A DNA stretch of 64,000 nt from Thelonectria olida (Eukaryota; Ascomycota; Sordariomycetes; Hypocreales; Nectriaceae). Within the stretch, counting starts at the first letter, position 1. Each line of letters opens with the position of its first letter. The notes beneath the pieces are model-generated. The model made no database searches, was not told where the DNA came from, and saw only the letters and a list, made by a program, of their open reading frames with translations. Location: contig JAGPYM010000035.1 of assembly GCA_020736575.1 (NCBI GenBank), forward strand, positions 248,001 to 312,000, read 5' to 3'. Positions 45,773 to 55,475 of this stretch are shown here, one piece after another. The translations under genes and the position numbers were made by a program.

Positions 45773-46153
45773 ATGGTCAGAGAAATCACATCGTCCGAGG
45801 ACCTCCAGGCTTTCCTCAGCGCCAACACCTACGCCGCCCTCGACTTCTACGCCGACTGGTGTCCTCCCTGCAAGGTCATCAAGCCCATCTACGAGCAACT
45901 CGCCACCAAGCACAGCGTCCCTGACACGTTTGAGTTCGCCAAGGTCAATGTCGACCACGTCCAAGATGTCGCCCGCGAGTATCGCGTCACCGCCATGCCC
46001 ACGTTTCTGTTCTTCAAGGAGGGCAAGCAGGTCGCCGTCAACGGACAGAGCATGATCCAGGGCGCCGACCACATCAAGCTCGGCGCGGCCGCCGAGAAGG
46101 TCGGAGGATTGGCCAAGAAGCGCGCCGAGGCTGCTGCTTCGGCTTCGCTGTAG
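45773..46153 (+). CDS. Thioredoxin with WCPPC active site
   Basis: Single exon of 126 residues, close to the usual 105-110 of a cytosolic thioredoxin plus a short Ala/Lys-rich tail (AAAEKVGGLAKKRAEAAAS). The redox motif is ADWCPPCKVIKP at about residues 27-38, with Pro instead of the canonical Gly in WCGPC. The cis-Pro loop is VTAMPTFLFFKEGKQV, and FAKVNVD and DFYADW match the central beta strands. It likely reduces protein disulfides with NADPH thioredoxin reductase in the cytosol; no targeting signal is seen. WCPPC is known in some divergent thioredoxins and lowers or shifts redox potential relative to WCGPC, so a specialised partner is possible. Confidence 0.93.
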   Translation: MVREITSSEDLQAFLSANTYAALDFYADWCPPCKVIKPIYEQLATKHSVPDTFEFAKVNVDHVQDVAREYRVTAMPTFLFFKEGKQVAVNGQSMIQGADHIKLGAAAEKVGGLAKKRAEAAASASL

Positions 46154-48801
46154 TCGCCGGCATTGACCGACGGCGAACGGGCCAGTAGACGAACAGGAAT
46201 GTGGTGAAGGAGGTTGCGACGGAGTTTTAGGGACTGCGGTCAACGACGTTATGATCATTCGGAAAAGCGCGTCAATTTCTCTGCACGTTTTTGTTCCTGT
46301 ACTTATTATCTAGAAAGTTATTGCAATGAGCCACTTTTCTTTTTCCACTTTGCCTCGGTTGAATTTTGAATTCAACCACCGAAGCTCTAGGGTAGTTAAC
46401 CTGCCTCGTTGAATCATGCTCAATGAACTATTTCGGAACGCGACAATGACAAGCAACGGATCATCTATCTCGATAATTGCTGTGGTTGTCGGGTCTCGAA
46501 TGGGCCCTCTGAAAAAGACTTCTTTCCTCTCTCACGTTGTTCTGTCGATTGGCTGTTTTCCTCTTGTTGTGTCAATTAAGCGCGGCTTGACAAGTCCAAA
46601 ACGTTTTCTAGTCGCCGTCTCGCATGGTCTTGAACGCGATTCCTCACCTTCACCCTCCCGTGATTCGCTTACACTCTAAGTTGTAAATTCCTCTTCTCGT
46701 TTCCGGGAAGTATTTTTTTCTTTTACAAACAAATAAACCCAATGTTTAAAGCTACTCTGACATTGGTATCAAGATGGTAATCCGCACCCCCCGACGCTGA
46801 CGCTACCAATCACCAAGCGCCAATGCTGGGCTTCATGGGTTCACCATAGAAAGGTAGGAACAAGAGAGAATTATGCAATGAGTGTCAAGGAGTTTCCCTT
46901 GATAAGACAATTGATGGCTTGTCTTCATCTTGCTATAATATGTTAATACGTGGATCCTACTCGGTTCCCTTCTCTTTATTCCGCTTCTGGGTGGCGCCAA
47001 TAGGTCACCAAGAGAGGCAACTTCCACCTTTTACCAATACTATTCAATCCCGACGATCGAGCATAAACTGCAAGGGCATGGATTACGGTGACCCTGGACC
47101 TGAACCCTCGCTTCTTCTAGAATCTCGAATGAACCAACAGCTTGGTTGCATCTAGTTACGCACGGGTGCAGAACCAGCCTTGGGATCATGATCCTGCTGC
47201 ACCTGCCAAGGCAACCCTACCGGTTCATCCTCCCGCCAATCGTTCGATCTAAAAATGCCGATGGTTCAATTCTCCGGGTAAAGTGAATTAATGCGGCCGA
47301 GCCTTTATTGTGCAGTCTTGGCTCATGGCAGTATTGGCCCTTGACGCGCGTGGCTCTACGTCAATAGAAGTAGCATCGGCGACACCGAGATGATGGCCTC
47401 ATGAATGGTCTTAAAGATGGGTTCAGGATATCCACTTGAAATGCGTCCAACATCGTCCTTCTTTTCTTGTCATCCCCTGAACTCGCTCAAGCACCGATTA
47501 ATTGGTTCGCCAACCTGTCCACATGTGTTGAGCCGGACATGGACCTCTCAATAGTGATCCCTTGGAGGAATATTCTGAACGCTCCGAGAAACACCTAGCT
47601 TTGTTGTAAATTCACTATTGCTGGTAGTGTACTTCATGACTGGTTCTATTAATGTTAATGTCGGCAGAAAAATGACAAGTGTGAGCGGGTAACTGAGATG
47701 ATCAATCCTTCGGGAGCAATTGACGTACGAGATTCGGCATCCGACTCAACTTTCCATGTTTACAAGCGCGAGTTTGGGCCCAACAAGTGTCGTATGCAGA
47801 GGCTGGGCAAAAGCATCGGAATGGGACAACCTCGTTGGGCTGTACTTAATAAACACGAACGATGCCTATCGTGTCTTGAAGCAATTATTCTTCAATACGG
47901 CTCATGTTATGGCCAAGAGTGATTGCGTCCCCATTACTCACATCGTCTATCGACTCAGAGGAATGGTCATGCCTGCGAGTGTAGCATACTCAGTCGTCGA
48001 GCTTGAACGTAAATTGAGACATATAGGACCCCAGGCCTATTCCACTTGCGCAATGCTCATTGGAGCCGCTCTCAAAGCCGGCAACACGATTGGCATCCTG
48101 TTTTTGCAATATGATCTCTAGGTGGTCAGGTTGCCCTTCTTTGCAATAGGTAAGAGCACAGTGTTCGTATCGATCAAACCTTCGATTTGCTGGACTCAGG
48201 CGTTCGATTAATGGTAGGCAGGCCTGTTCAGTTGTTGCTCGGCTAATGGAACCCATTTAATTAGCAGTTGTATCAAACAGAGAACCTTAGTCATCAATTC
48301 TAATATAGTACCAATTAAGAGAAGTAACTGTTTGAGAAAGAGTGGACGCTTAATACGTAGGGCAAGTGATAATGATTCTCTGAAGGACGGTTCTTAGGCG
48401 CGCCTCGTTGTAACTACCCAGCTATAACACTGATATAAGGCATAATGATTGGGTACAGTTTCAACCGAGTTGACGACAGGCAGGTCGTTACAGTAGCGAC
48501 TACAAACTGTTCTTTAAATATACACACGTTAGGGGCTTGGCTCAGTTCTTAATACGTAGTTACTTCTCAGCGGTTATGTATGTCTAACATTATTCTAAGA
48601 TAAGATAAGTCTGCAGTCTATGTATGGTACTTTCTATAGCCAAACGTCTCACCACGTCGCTCGTCTGTTAACTGAAGGTCCAGCTCCATCGGTCGCCAAT
48701 AAAGTGAGTTAAAAGAGAAGGAAGGATTGCAAACCCAACGCCGCCAGGAATGAGGGAAGTCTGTACTAAGCAAGCGAGGCATGGAATGCCGAGACTGTTA
48801 A
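46154..48801. other. Gene-poor spacer, 2.6 kb
   Basis: No supported gene. One open frame at 47720-48121 (plus) contains helical text such as GPQAYSTCAMLIGAALKAGN that might be a decayed TPR-type fragment, but it lacks a partner exon and a recognisable family. The 48250-48650 part is AT-rich. Confidence 0.45.
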
Positions 48802-50877
48802 TCAACTGGCAGTAGCTGGTTTGGGTAGTGTCTCGACTGCATCAGTCATGTCCTTGACAGACATAGCAGGCGGAGTCTTGATCATGGTGTCCGAACTCCT
48901 CTTTGCCGATGCGATAGATACATTCCCTGAAGACTTCAAGGCCGGCGGAGGCACCGTGAGAAGCGTCGAATCGTCGACTTGGAAGACAGTCGAGGTGTCA
49001 GGGGCCTGTTTCTTCCCACCGAATAAGCCTCCGATCGTCGCCTTGAGTCCTCCCAGAGAGTTAGATGGATTCCAGTAGAGTAAGGCTGATGGCACGAGTG
49101 CGAAGGCACCAATGAGGAAGCAAAGAGGGTTGCCAAAGACCCTGTGGATAAAAAAGCCGAGGCCGACAAAGATGGCCGCGTACCAGATAACCAGGTGCCA
49201 GATGTGGAATGAGCGTTGCAAGAAAGACTGTCCACGCTTGTCCACGCTTGCGCTCGGACGAAGAGCGCGCCGAAGTTCCCCATCCGGTCTGGTTCATGGT
49301 GAACAGGGCGTAAATCTTGGAGGGAAGCAAGCCGAAGAAGTAGATGAAGCCATAGCAGCTGAAGAGGAGCAGCCACAAGTCCCAGCTGATGAGCACAGCC
49401 AAGACGGACTTGAAAAGGGCGACACCGAACATAGTGATGAGCCAGGTGATGAGCCAGATGACGGGCCGCCACGCGCCAGAGTCCGAAGTGTCAAAGAGAA
49501 AGTGCAAGACAGTGGCGATCATGATGAAGGGTTATATCGCCTGAATGGTAGTCTCGAGAAGCAGCCATGGGGAGTGAGAGACAAAGCTCGCTGGGAACCA
49601 GAAGGTTTCTCTGAAGAAGGACTTGATCCACCGTGTCTGTTGGGCAACCCACAGCACGAAAGAAGTCGGAGACTCGCTGTCGCACCATGTGCGGTGGGCA
49701 CAGCGTGTCTTGAGGCCGTGACCCAGCAGTTGGTTGGTCAGGTGACGGTCGTCGCCAAAGGTTGTCACCTTGCCGCCGAACGTCTGTAGGTTCCATGGTC
49801 CGAGGAATACCTCGAGACTCGAGGCGCGATACATGCTTATTGGGCCTGAGAGGCAGCCGACACAGCGCCACAGCGACTGGCAGGCTCGCTCAATGTTGAA
49901 GGCGAACCAGTACCTCGCCGAGCACATCCTGGCGAGCAAGGATTCGGCGCGGTTCCAGATCTTGACATCTGCAGTGACACCACCAATGTCAGGAGCAGAA
50001 CGAAGTAAGGCCAGCATCTCATCCAGACCGTCATTCTTGATGGGTGTGTCCGAGTCGGTTGTGAAGATGGCATCCCATGTGCGTAAAGCATACAGATTCA
50101 TGGCGAAGGCCGTGAACATGGCCGTACGCTTGTGGCCGTGGGGTTGACTGAAATAGACAGCTTTTTTAAGGCTGCTAATGTTCCGCTTGGCGTCCCACTC
50201 GAGCACCTGCTGAACCACTGCTTGCCTGGCTAGAGACAATGCTGCTTCATGGCTAAGCTGATAGCGACCAACGAGGTAGTGCTAGAATTTGACTATGAAG
50301 AATCGAGTATCCTCAGGTACTTTGTCAAAGAAATCTTGCGGTGCACCTCGGGGAGCAGGATGGGCAGGTGGATGAGCGACGCGTTAAGTGACTCGAATTC
50401 ATTGACGAAGGCGCGAGCCATGCTCAAATCTGGCTTCTCGTCGCCGTCAACAACACCGATAACGCACTTGGGGCGGAGCGTCTGAGTCTGTAGACTGCGA
50501 AGACAGTGTCGCCACGCCTGCTCATCCTCGCGGTAGCCAACGACGGCAATGGAGACCTCGCAATCAGGGTTGAGAAGACCGGATGTCGATGTGTCTCTTG
50601 TACCCTTTTCGCAGTCACCCGCCGCCTGGGCGTTCGCCGACTTCTTGGCCAGGTTGTTCACGATGCGATCGACATCGAAGCGGTTGATGATGGTGCAGCA
50701 GAGTTGGACGAGGTATTCAGATATAAGAATCATTCCGTACAGGCCGACCGAGTCAAAGCAGTGTGTCTTGCTGCTGGAGGAGGAAGACTCGGGTGGGCTT
50801 GAGTCCGACATGGTGTTGATTCCGACGACGTCCCGGTTGGTCGTCTTTATACCTGCTTTGAGTGTAACACTTGACAT
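48802..50877 (-). pseudogene. GT2 polysaccharide-synthase-like glycosyltransferase, disrupted
   Basis: Exon 1 (50877-50347) carries a TM-containing N-terminus and CEVSIAVVGYREDEQAWRHC. After a 65-nt intron (50346-50282) the main exon holds TTDSDTP (donor-sugar DxD-type site), GCLSGPISMYRAS, FGDDRHLTNQLLG and QQTRWIKSFFRE, the QxxRW product-gate motif of hyaluronan/cellulose-synthase-type GT2 enzymes. In-frame TAA at 49534-49532 interrupts ETTIQAI-PFIMIATVLHF, after which family similarity continues in the same frame. A second lesion, a 10-bp exact tandem duplication at 49231-49250, shifts the frame inside the C-terminal TM region; removing one copy mentally restores SERKRGQSFLQRSFHIWHL. Uninterrupted length would be about 666 residues. 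The product that could still be made (about 426 residues) keeps the catalytic domain but loses the C-terminal membrane channel helices. Confidence 0.85.
49231..49250. repeat. 10-bp exact tandem duplication inside GT2 gene
   Basis: TCCACGCTTG occurs twice in a row (49231-49240 and 49241-49250). Reading frame and family continuity are restored if only one copy is counted, so this is the frameshifting event. Confidence 0.85.
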
Positions 50878-51780
50878 GGAGGACTAACTCGGCTTGACGG
50901 GAACGAGTGAACTTGTAACAAAGGGGTTCGAAGTACCGGGCAGAACTTGCTGGACGGACAACCAGGTCTTCTAGGACCCTTTAACCACCTGATCTGAGCA
51001 GCCATTATTAGTTGATGTGAAAATTTGCTGCGGATCGGCGCCGTAGAAGTAAACTATTATTACTAAATCCATATCCTGCTTGGCGTATCGATCTTTATAG
51101 AGCTGAGGCGTAGCTCGTATGGGGTCTAGACGTGGCGCCTCGGCCTTTGTAGAGCTGGGAGGTTGGTCGTAGGGGAGTCTCTGCATGGCGTCTCGACCTT
51201 TGCAGAGTTGGGAAGTAGATCGTCAAGGAGTCTCTACGTGGCATCTCGACCTTCACAGAGCTGGGGAGTGGCTCGTAGGGCGTCTTTGAATCTGAGGAAG
51301 GCGAGACGGTGAGGCCGAGTCCCGCCTCAGAGAGCTGCAAATTGTCGGTGGAGAAGTTCCTGGTGTAGGGTGCGTCGCGTTGCGATATCTCGTACGTTGC
51401 GGTAATGAAGAGGTCGTCGAACCCCTTTGGACCAACGGGTAACTGTTCGTAGATGTTTTAGCAGACCGTCGAAGTCATAACAAGACTATTCATTGCTACT
51501 TGATGAAACCTCGCTTTACTATTGCTTCAATCTGTCTACGTTCTAAACCAAGTAAAAATCACGCAAGATGACATCGGAATTGACGGCGTCATTTAGGTAA
51601 GCGGGGTCTCTGCTTCCTCACAGCGCTCGGTTTTACCCTCTTACGTGTATTCAGCGCTTTCACGACGAACCTCATATGTCTGACCAAGGCTTTAACAAGT
51701 CGAATATACTACGAGATACCATTATCCCGTCTCTGGACTTTCGCACATTCTTCCCAGTCACAAGGCTCGCATCCACGACC
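50878..51780. other. Spacer with minisatellite
   Basis: Divergent upstream region of the GT2 relic and the DUF1907 gene. It contains the four-copy 53-bp repeat at 51080-51290 and no gene. Confidence 0.55.
51080..51290. repeat. Minisatellite, four copies of a 53-bp unit
   Basis: Units start at 51080 (52 bp), 51132, 51185 and 51238. Each contains TGGCNNNTCGNCCTTNNNAG-like text, followed by GAGCTGGG/GAGTTGGG and a GGAGTCTCT-like end. Copies differ at roughly a fifth to a quarter of positions. Non-coding as far as I can tell. Confidence 0.75.
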
Positions 51781-52746
51781 ATGACCCACGTCGACTGGCC
51801 TGTCCAAAAGCTCACCCTCGCTCCTCCACCACTCGACGATCTTGCGACGGCCATTCGTGATGGCATCAAACCCAACTTTTCTGCAGCAAGCGTAACCGTT
51901 TCTACGCCTCCCGATCTTCGAAAGCCCCCGTTTCATTTGGCTGGCGCCGGCCTGTCGGGAAATGTACGCATCGCCGACATCGGCGGACAGCCCAACCTCA
52001 TGCCATCCCCCAACCTTGAAGCAAAGTACGATTTGGTTCAGGTCTCGGGCTTGATGGAAATGTCGCGAGAGAACGGTCTTCTCATTGGAGCTGGTGCTGG
52101 CCCTTTTCACCTTTTGGGGCTCAATACCGAACTGATGCCCAATATCGCGTGGGCATCTAGCTCCGAGCACGAGTTGCACAACAATACGCATTTCGCTAAA
52201 ATTACTGAAGATGACGAGGTTCGCTGTGAAAAGATCGGCGAGACCACAGGGTTTGGCCTCATGTGCAATCTATTGGGCTGCGATGGCAATGCTGGCCCGA
52301 CACTCCATGTGATTGCAAAGGGGAGAGCTGGAGCCAGGAATTTCACTGATTCGATCCGGAAAGCCATCCATGCAGTTTACGGCGAGAAGCTTATCAGCGT
52401 TGGGGGAGTGTTTGTAGTTCGCGGTGGCAAGGTGAAGCTGCACGTCATGCCGGACTTCCCATGCAAGCCATTCGAGAGCAGGAAAGACGTGGAGAGTTGG
52501 TTGCGATACTTTGACACAGATGGACCACTGGTGTGCTTGAGCGTGTTTCACTCTGGAGACGACCAAGGGCTCGGCCTAAGGATGGAGCATACGCACTGTT
52601 TTGCAGGCGATGGAAAGGAGCAAGCGAGCAGGGGAGGCCACTATCACTTTGACCTTGATGAAACCAGTGAGGATATTGAATATGAGGGCTGGTTCAACGT
52701 TGCAGAGACGCTTTACAGAATCGACCAGCCAAGCACCAGAACATGA
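51781..52746 (+). CDS. DUF1907 / C11orf54-like ester hydrolase
   Basis: Single exon of 321 residues from ATG 51781 (MTHVDWPVQKLTLAPPPLDD). Family marks are VSTPPDLRKPPFHLAGAGLS, IADIGGQPNLMPSPN, GAGAGPFHLLGLNTELMPN, and the metal-binding histidines EHTHCF near 269-274 and GGHYHFDL near 285-292. Human C11orf54 (PTD012) binds zinc through such histidines and has weak esterase activity in vitro; the physiological substrate is not settled. An in-frame ATG at 51676 would add 35 residues (MSDQGFNKSNILRDTIIPSL start) that could act as a targeting extension, but the shorter form matches the family length. Stop to stop distance with the convergent methyltransferase is 58 bp. Confidence 0.88.
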   Translation: MTHVDWPVQKLTLAPPPLDDLATAIRDGIKPNFSAASVTVSTPPDLRKPPFHLAGAGLSGNVRIADIGGQPNLMPSPNLEAKYDLVQVSGLMEMSRENGLLIGAGAGPFHLLGLNTELMPNIAWASSSEHELHNNTHFAKITEDDEVRCEKIGETTGFGLMCNLLGCDGNAGPTLHVIAKGRAGARNFTDSIRKAIHAVYGEKLISVGGVFVVRGGKVKLHVMPDFPCKPFESRKDVESWLRYFDTDGPLVCLSVFHSGDDQGLGLRMEHTHCFAGDGKEQASRGGHYHFDLDETSEDIEYEGWFNVAETLYRIDQPSTRT

Positions 52747-52804
52747 CATATGTCGTGTATAATTGATCCAGCCAACCGCAACTCTTTGCAACAATATCAA
52801 TTGT

Positions 52805-53566
52805 CTACAATACTAGAGCAATCAGATACCCGTCGTATCCTTTGGCACCAACAAATTGCATCACGGTAGCGTCAACTCTCTCATCCTTTCCAACCGCCTC
52901 GATAACCAACTTCCCGCCAACTGCATGTTCTTCCTCTGGGTTCTCCTCGGATACCTTGACGCCGAAACGCCCCATGACATTATCCACGATGATGATCGAT
53001 CCAGATCTGCCCATTCTTACGGCGTAGTCGAAATACGCGGCGCTGTTCACCTTGTCCGCATCGATAAACACAAAGTCGAAACGCGGCCGAGTCCCCTTCA
53101 GTACATCTCTTTCAAACCTGGCTAAGACGTCCAACCCCGCGCCTTGATGAATGTTCACGCGGTCAGAGACCCCAGCTGCGTTAATGTTCTGCTGCGCAAC
53201 TTCGGCGTGCTTGGGAGAGTACTCAATCGTGTCCAGCTGCAGCTCTGGGACTTGGGTAGCCATCCAAATGGCGCTGAACCCCGCCAGGGTTCCAACCTCG
53301 AGTGCATATTTTGCTTTGATAGCTCGCGCTTGGATCGTGAGAAACTTGCCCCATGCTGGCGATACGTTTCCTGGTGGCATGTCGGCCTTCTTTCCAGCGT
53401 CCAGCGTCTGCTCGAGGACTGAGTTAACGGTTGCGTTAGTTCCACGACGAGCGGGATGCAGGTGTGACATTGCATATTCGTCAATCTCCTTCCAATCTTC
53501 GGTAAGATTCTTCGGTATGTTTGACGAGGGATATTCTTGACGCTGTTTGGGGATTTGAGACGCCAT
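52805..53566 (-). CDS. SAM-dependent O-methyltransferase, CCoAOMT (Methyltransf_3) type
   Basis: Single exon of 253 residues from ATG 53566 (MASQIPKQRQEYPSS). It holds YALEVGTLAGFSAIWMA (SAM motif I, about 88-104), LDTIEYSPKHAEVAQQNI (motif with acidic ribose contact), FDFVFIDADKVNSAAYFDYA with the metal-binding Asp near 169-171, and IIIVDNVMGRFG near 191-201, where Asn/Asp complete the divalent-metal site. This family methylates catechol-type hydroxyls of small aromatics in the cytosol. An upstream in-frame ATG at 53752 would add 62 residues of low-complexity character; the shorter start fits the family length and has the context GCGTCTCA after the Met. No secondary-metabolite backbone gene is close. 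Confidence 0.9.
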   Translation of the reverse strand: MASQIPKQRQEYPSSNIPKNLTEDWKEIDEYAMSHLHPARRGTNATVNSVLEQTLDAGKKADMPPGNVSPAWGKFLTIQARAIKAKYALEVGTLAGFSAIWMATQVPELQLDTIEYSPKHAEVAQQNINAAGVSDRVNIHQGAGLDVLARFERDVLKGTRPRFDFVFIDADKVNSAAYFDYAVRMGRSGSIIIVDNVMGRFGVKVSEENPEEEHAVGGKLVIEAVGKDERVDATVMQFVGAKGYDGYLIALVL

Positions 53567-54462
53567 CGTGATGTTGGAGATGGTAAATTCCCTCGTCTCA
53601 ACGTGCGCGTGATGAAGACAGACACGAGAGCGAGGTTGTGAGGACTTTTGGTCTATCCGTATATCCCCTGAACTGGGAAACCCCCACAGTCTTACGCGTC
53701 CTCGGTCCTCTGACATAACCAGTGGGCCGCGTTCGAGGCGGTGTGTTAACATGCAGCATCCATATCCTTGGAAAATACATGGGCTTTTGTAAGGCGTGAT
53801 CGGAGATGCCCTCTAGTTTCGCCTCGGCGCGTGTCCTTGCTGAAAGAAACAAGCCACTTTCTGACTCAATGCTAAGGTACATTAACTAGAAAATGCTTAT
53901 TTTTGCTCTCGGGCTAATTATTAGCAGGTCGATTGGTTTAGCAGCCAGTTTCGACGAGGCTTTCCAATTACTCCACTATGATATCTTCAATACCGATGTG
54001 GTCGACTGCTCGCATTGTCGAGTAGATCGCTCTTTGTCCTGGGTAGAAGGCAGCTCCTTCTCTTCACGGGAGCCGAAGTATGCGCTTCGAATCCAAGTTT
54101 CGGCCTGAGGCTAAGTACGAAGTAACAAGGAGTTGATCTCTGCTTGGTTGTCTAAGTGTGTTGGGAGCGTAAACATCGAATCAGTCTGCGGCCCCGGACG
54201 TGATCTAAGTGTCATGTTCCCCCCAAAAGGTGAGAGTAGAAATTTAAACTCAACCTTGGAGATTCATAAGCTTGTGATGCGGAGAGTCCGAAGTCAAACT
54301 TTGTCAATAACATTAGCAGTTATCTGGGATCGAGATGCTTGGTGTTAAACCTGACTAAGCGACTTGTCCTCTTGTTTATTTAACTCAGACGCTTCTCCTT
54401 ACTCTTCCTCATCTTTCTTAAGAAGACAAAAGTATGGACCAGATTCTATTCTCCCTCTCTAC

Positions 54463-54600
54463 CGACTCTCATCAGTCCTCTATCTCGATTCTCGTCCCTT
54501 TCTCTGACGACTGTCATCGATACTGCATCTCGATTCTCATCTATTTCTGTAACCACTCTCATCAATTCTCTGTCTCGTTTCTTACATATCTGTGCCCTCG
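54463..54600. repeat. Degenerate tandem repeat, about 45-bp period, three copies
   Basis: Three consecutive units share CTCATC, then CTCGATTCT (or CTCGTTTCT) and a pyrimidine-rich end. They lie within a C/T-rich strand and keep a short frame open by composition; I do not consider it coding. Confidence 0.5.
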
Positions 54601-55319
54601 CGGGCACTTTCCAACGGAACCTCATTGCGCCGGTCTCGTCGGAGCAACTCGACACCACGATGCACCACAAAGAACGACAACACTCAATCAGAGACTTATA
54701 CAGAACCATTGTTATGGGTGTTCACCAGGGCCGTCTCCCAGCGCCGGAGACCATCTTCCTCCCAATGTATACCCATACACGTGAGGCTTTGGTACAATAG
54801 GTCATGGAGGCAGTCTTCATGAGCCAAGACGGCACCTTAACGAGAATTGTCTCGATCATCACGTGTACTGCATGGAACGGCGTTCTATGAGTGATAAGTA
54901 CTACGAATGCATGGAGAGGCTGAGCCGTCGGTACACTTAAGCAAAAAAGGAAAAGAAGAAAAAAATTGTGTGGGCGGCAAATAGATCGAGACGTTCAGGT
55001 CAAATCAATACAACCAAGTCGCCCACGCCCCGAATAAAATCTTGAATGAGCAGTGAAGGTTGGAACTTTCGGTCCATGTAAGACTCATGTTTACTTCTGA
55101 GATCCCTCGCCCTAAACACATCCACCCAGAAGTTAATACGTTTCTCAAGTGTCTTCCATTTTCTAAGTCTTTTATAAGCTAGGTTCATGCTCAGGGCACC
55201 TCTATCGAATTGCAATTGTCTATTGCCAATATGAATCACCATCCAGCAACTCTAAGTTCGAAGGCATGAACAATGATGTGCGCATGAAACTAAGGCATTT
55301 TCAGATTCGGATCGTAAAT

Positions 55320-55453
55320 ACAATATATACAAAAGTGATCCAAAAGCAATAGGAAATATGTACACGACCCAAGCAGAATCGGAGGAAAGAAGCAAGCAGA
55401 TGACGAAAACAATATATACAAGAGTGGTGCAGAAGCAGTGGGAAATATATACA
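55320..55453. repeat. Diverged direct duplication with G-to-A bias
   Basis: Copy 1 (55320-55364) and copy 2 (55410-55453) begin with ACAATATATACAA and share the same order of GCA, GGAAATAT and TACA elements. Nearly all differences are G/A on this strand, as expected from RIP-type cytosine mutation of duplicated DNA. Confidence 0.5.
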
Positions 55454-55475
55454 ACATCGAACCGAAAAGCCGAGC

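Larger units (their letters stand above)
53567..55475. other. Spacer, 1.9 kb, with two short repeat arrays
   Basis: No gene supported. It contains a degenerate 45-bp tandem array (54463-54600) and a RIP-like diverged pair (55320-55453), both described separately. Confidence 0.5.

Noticed and set aside
47720..48121. 133-codon open frame that might be a TPR fragment
   Set aside because: Weak helical pattern only; the minus strand is open over part of the same DNA and no continuation was found.
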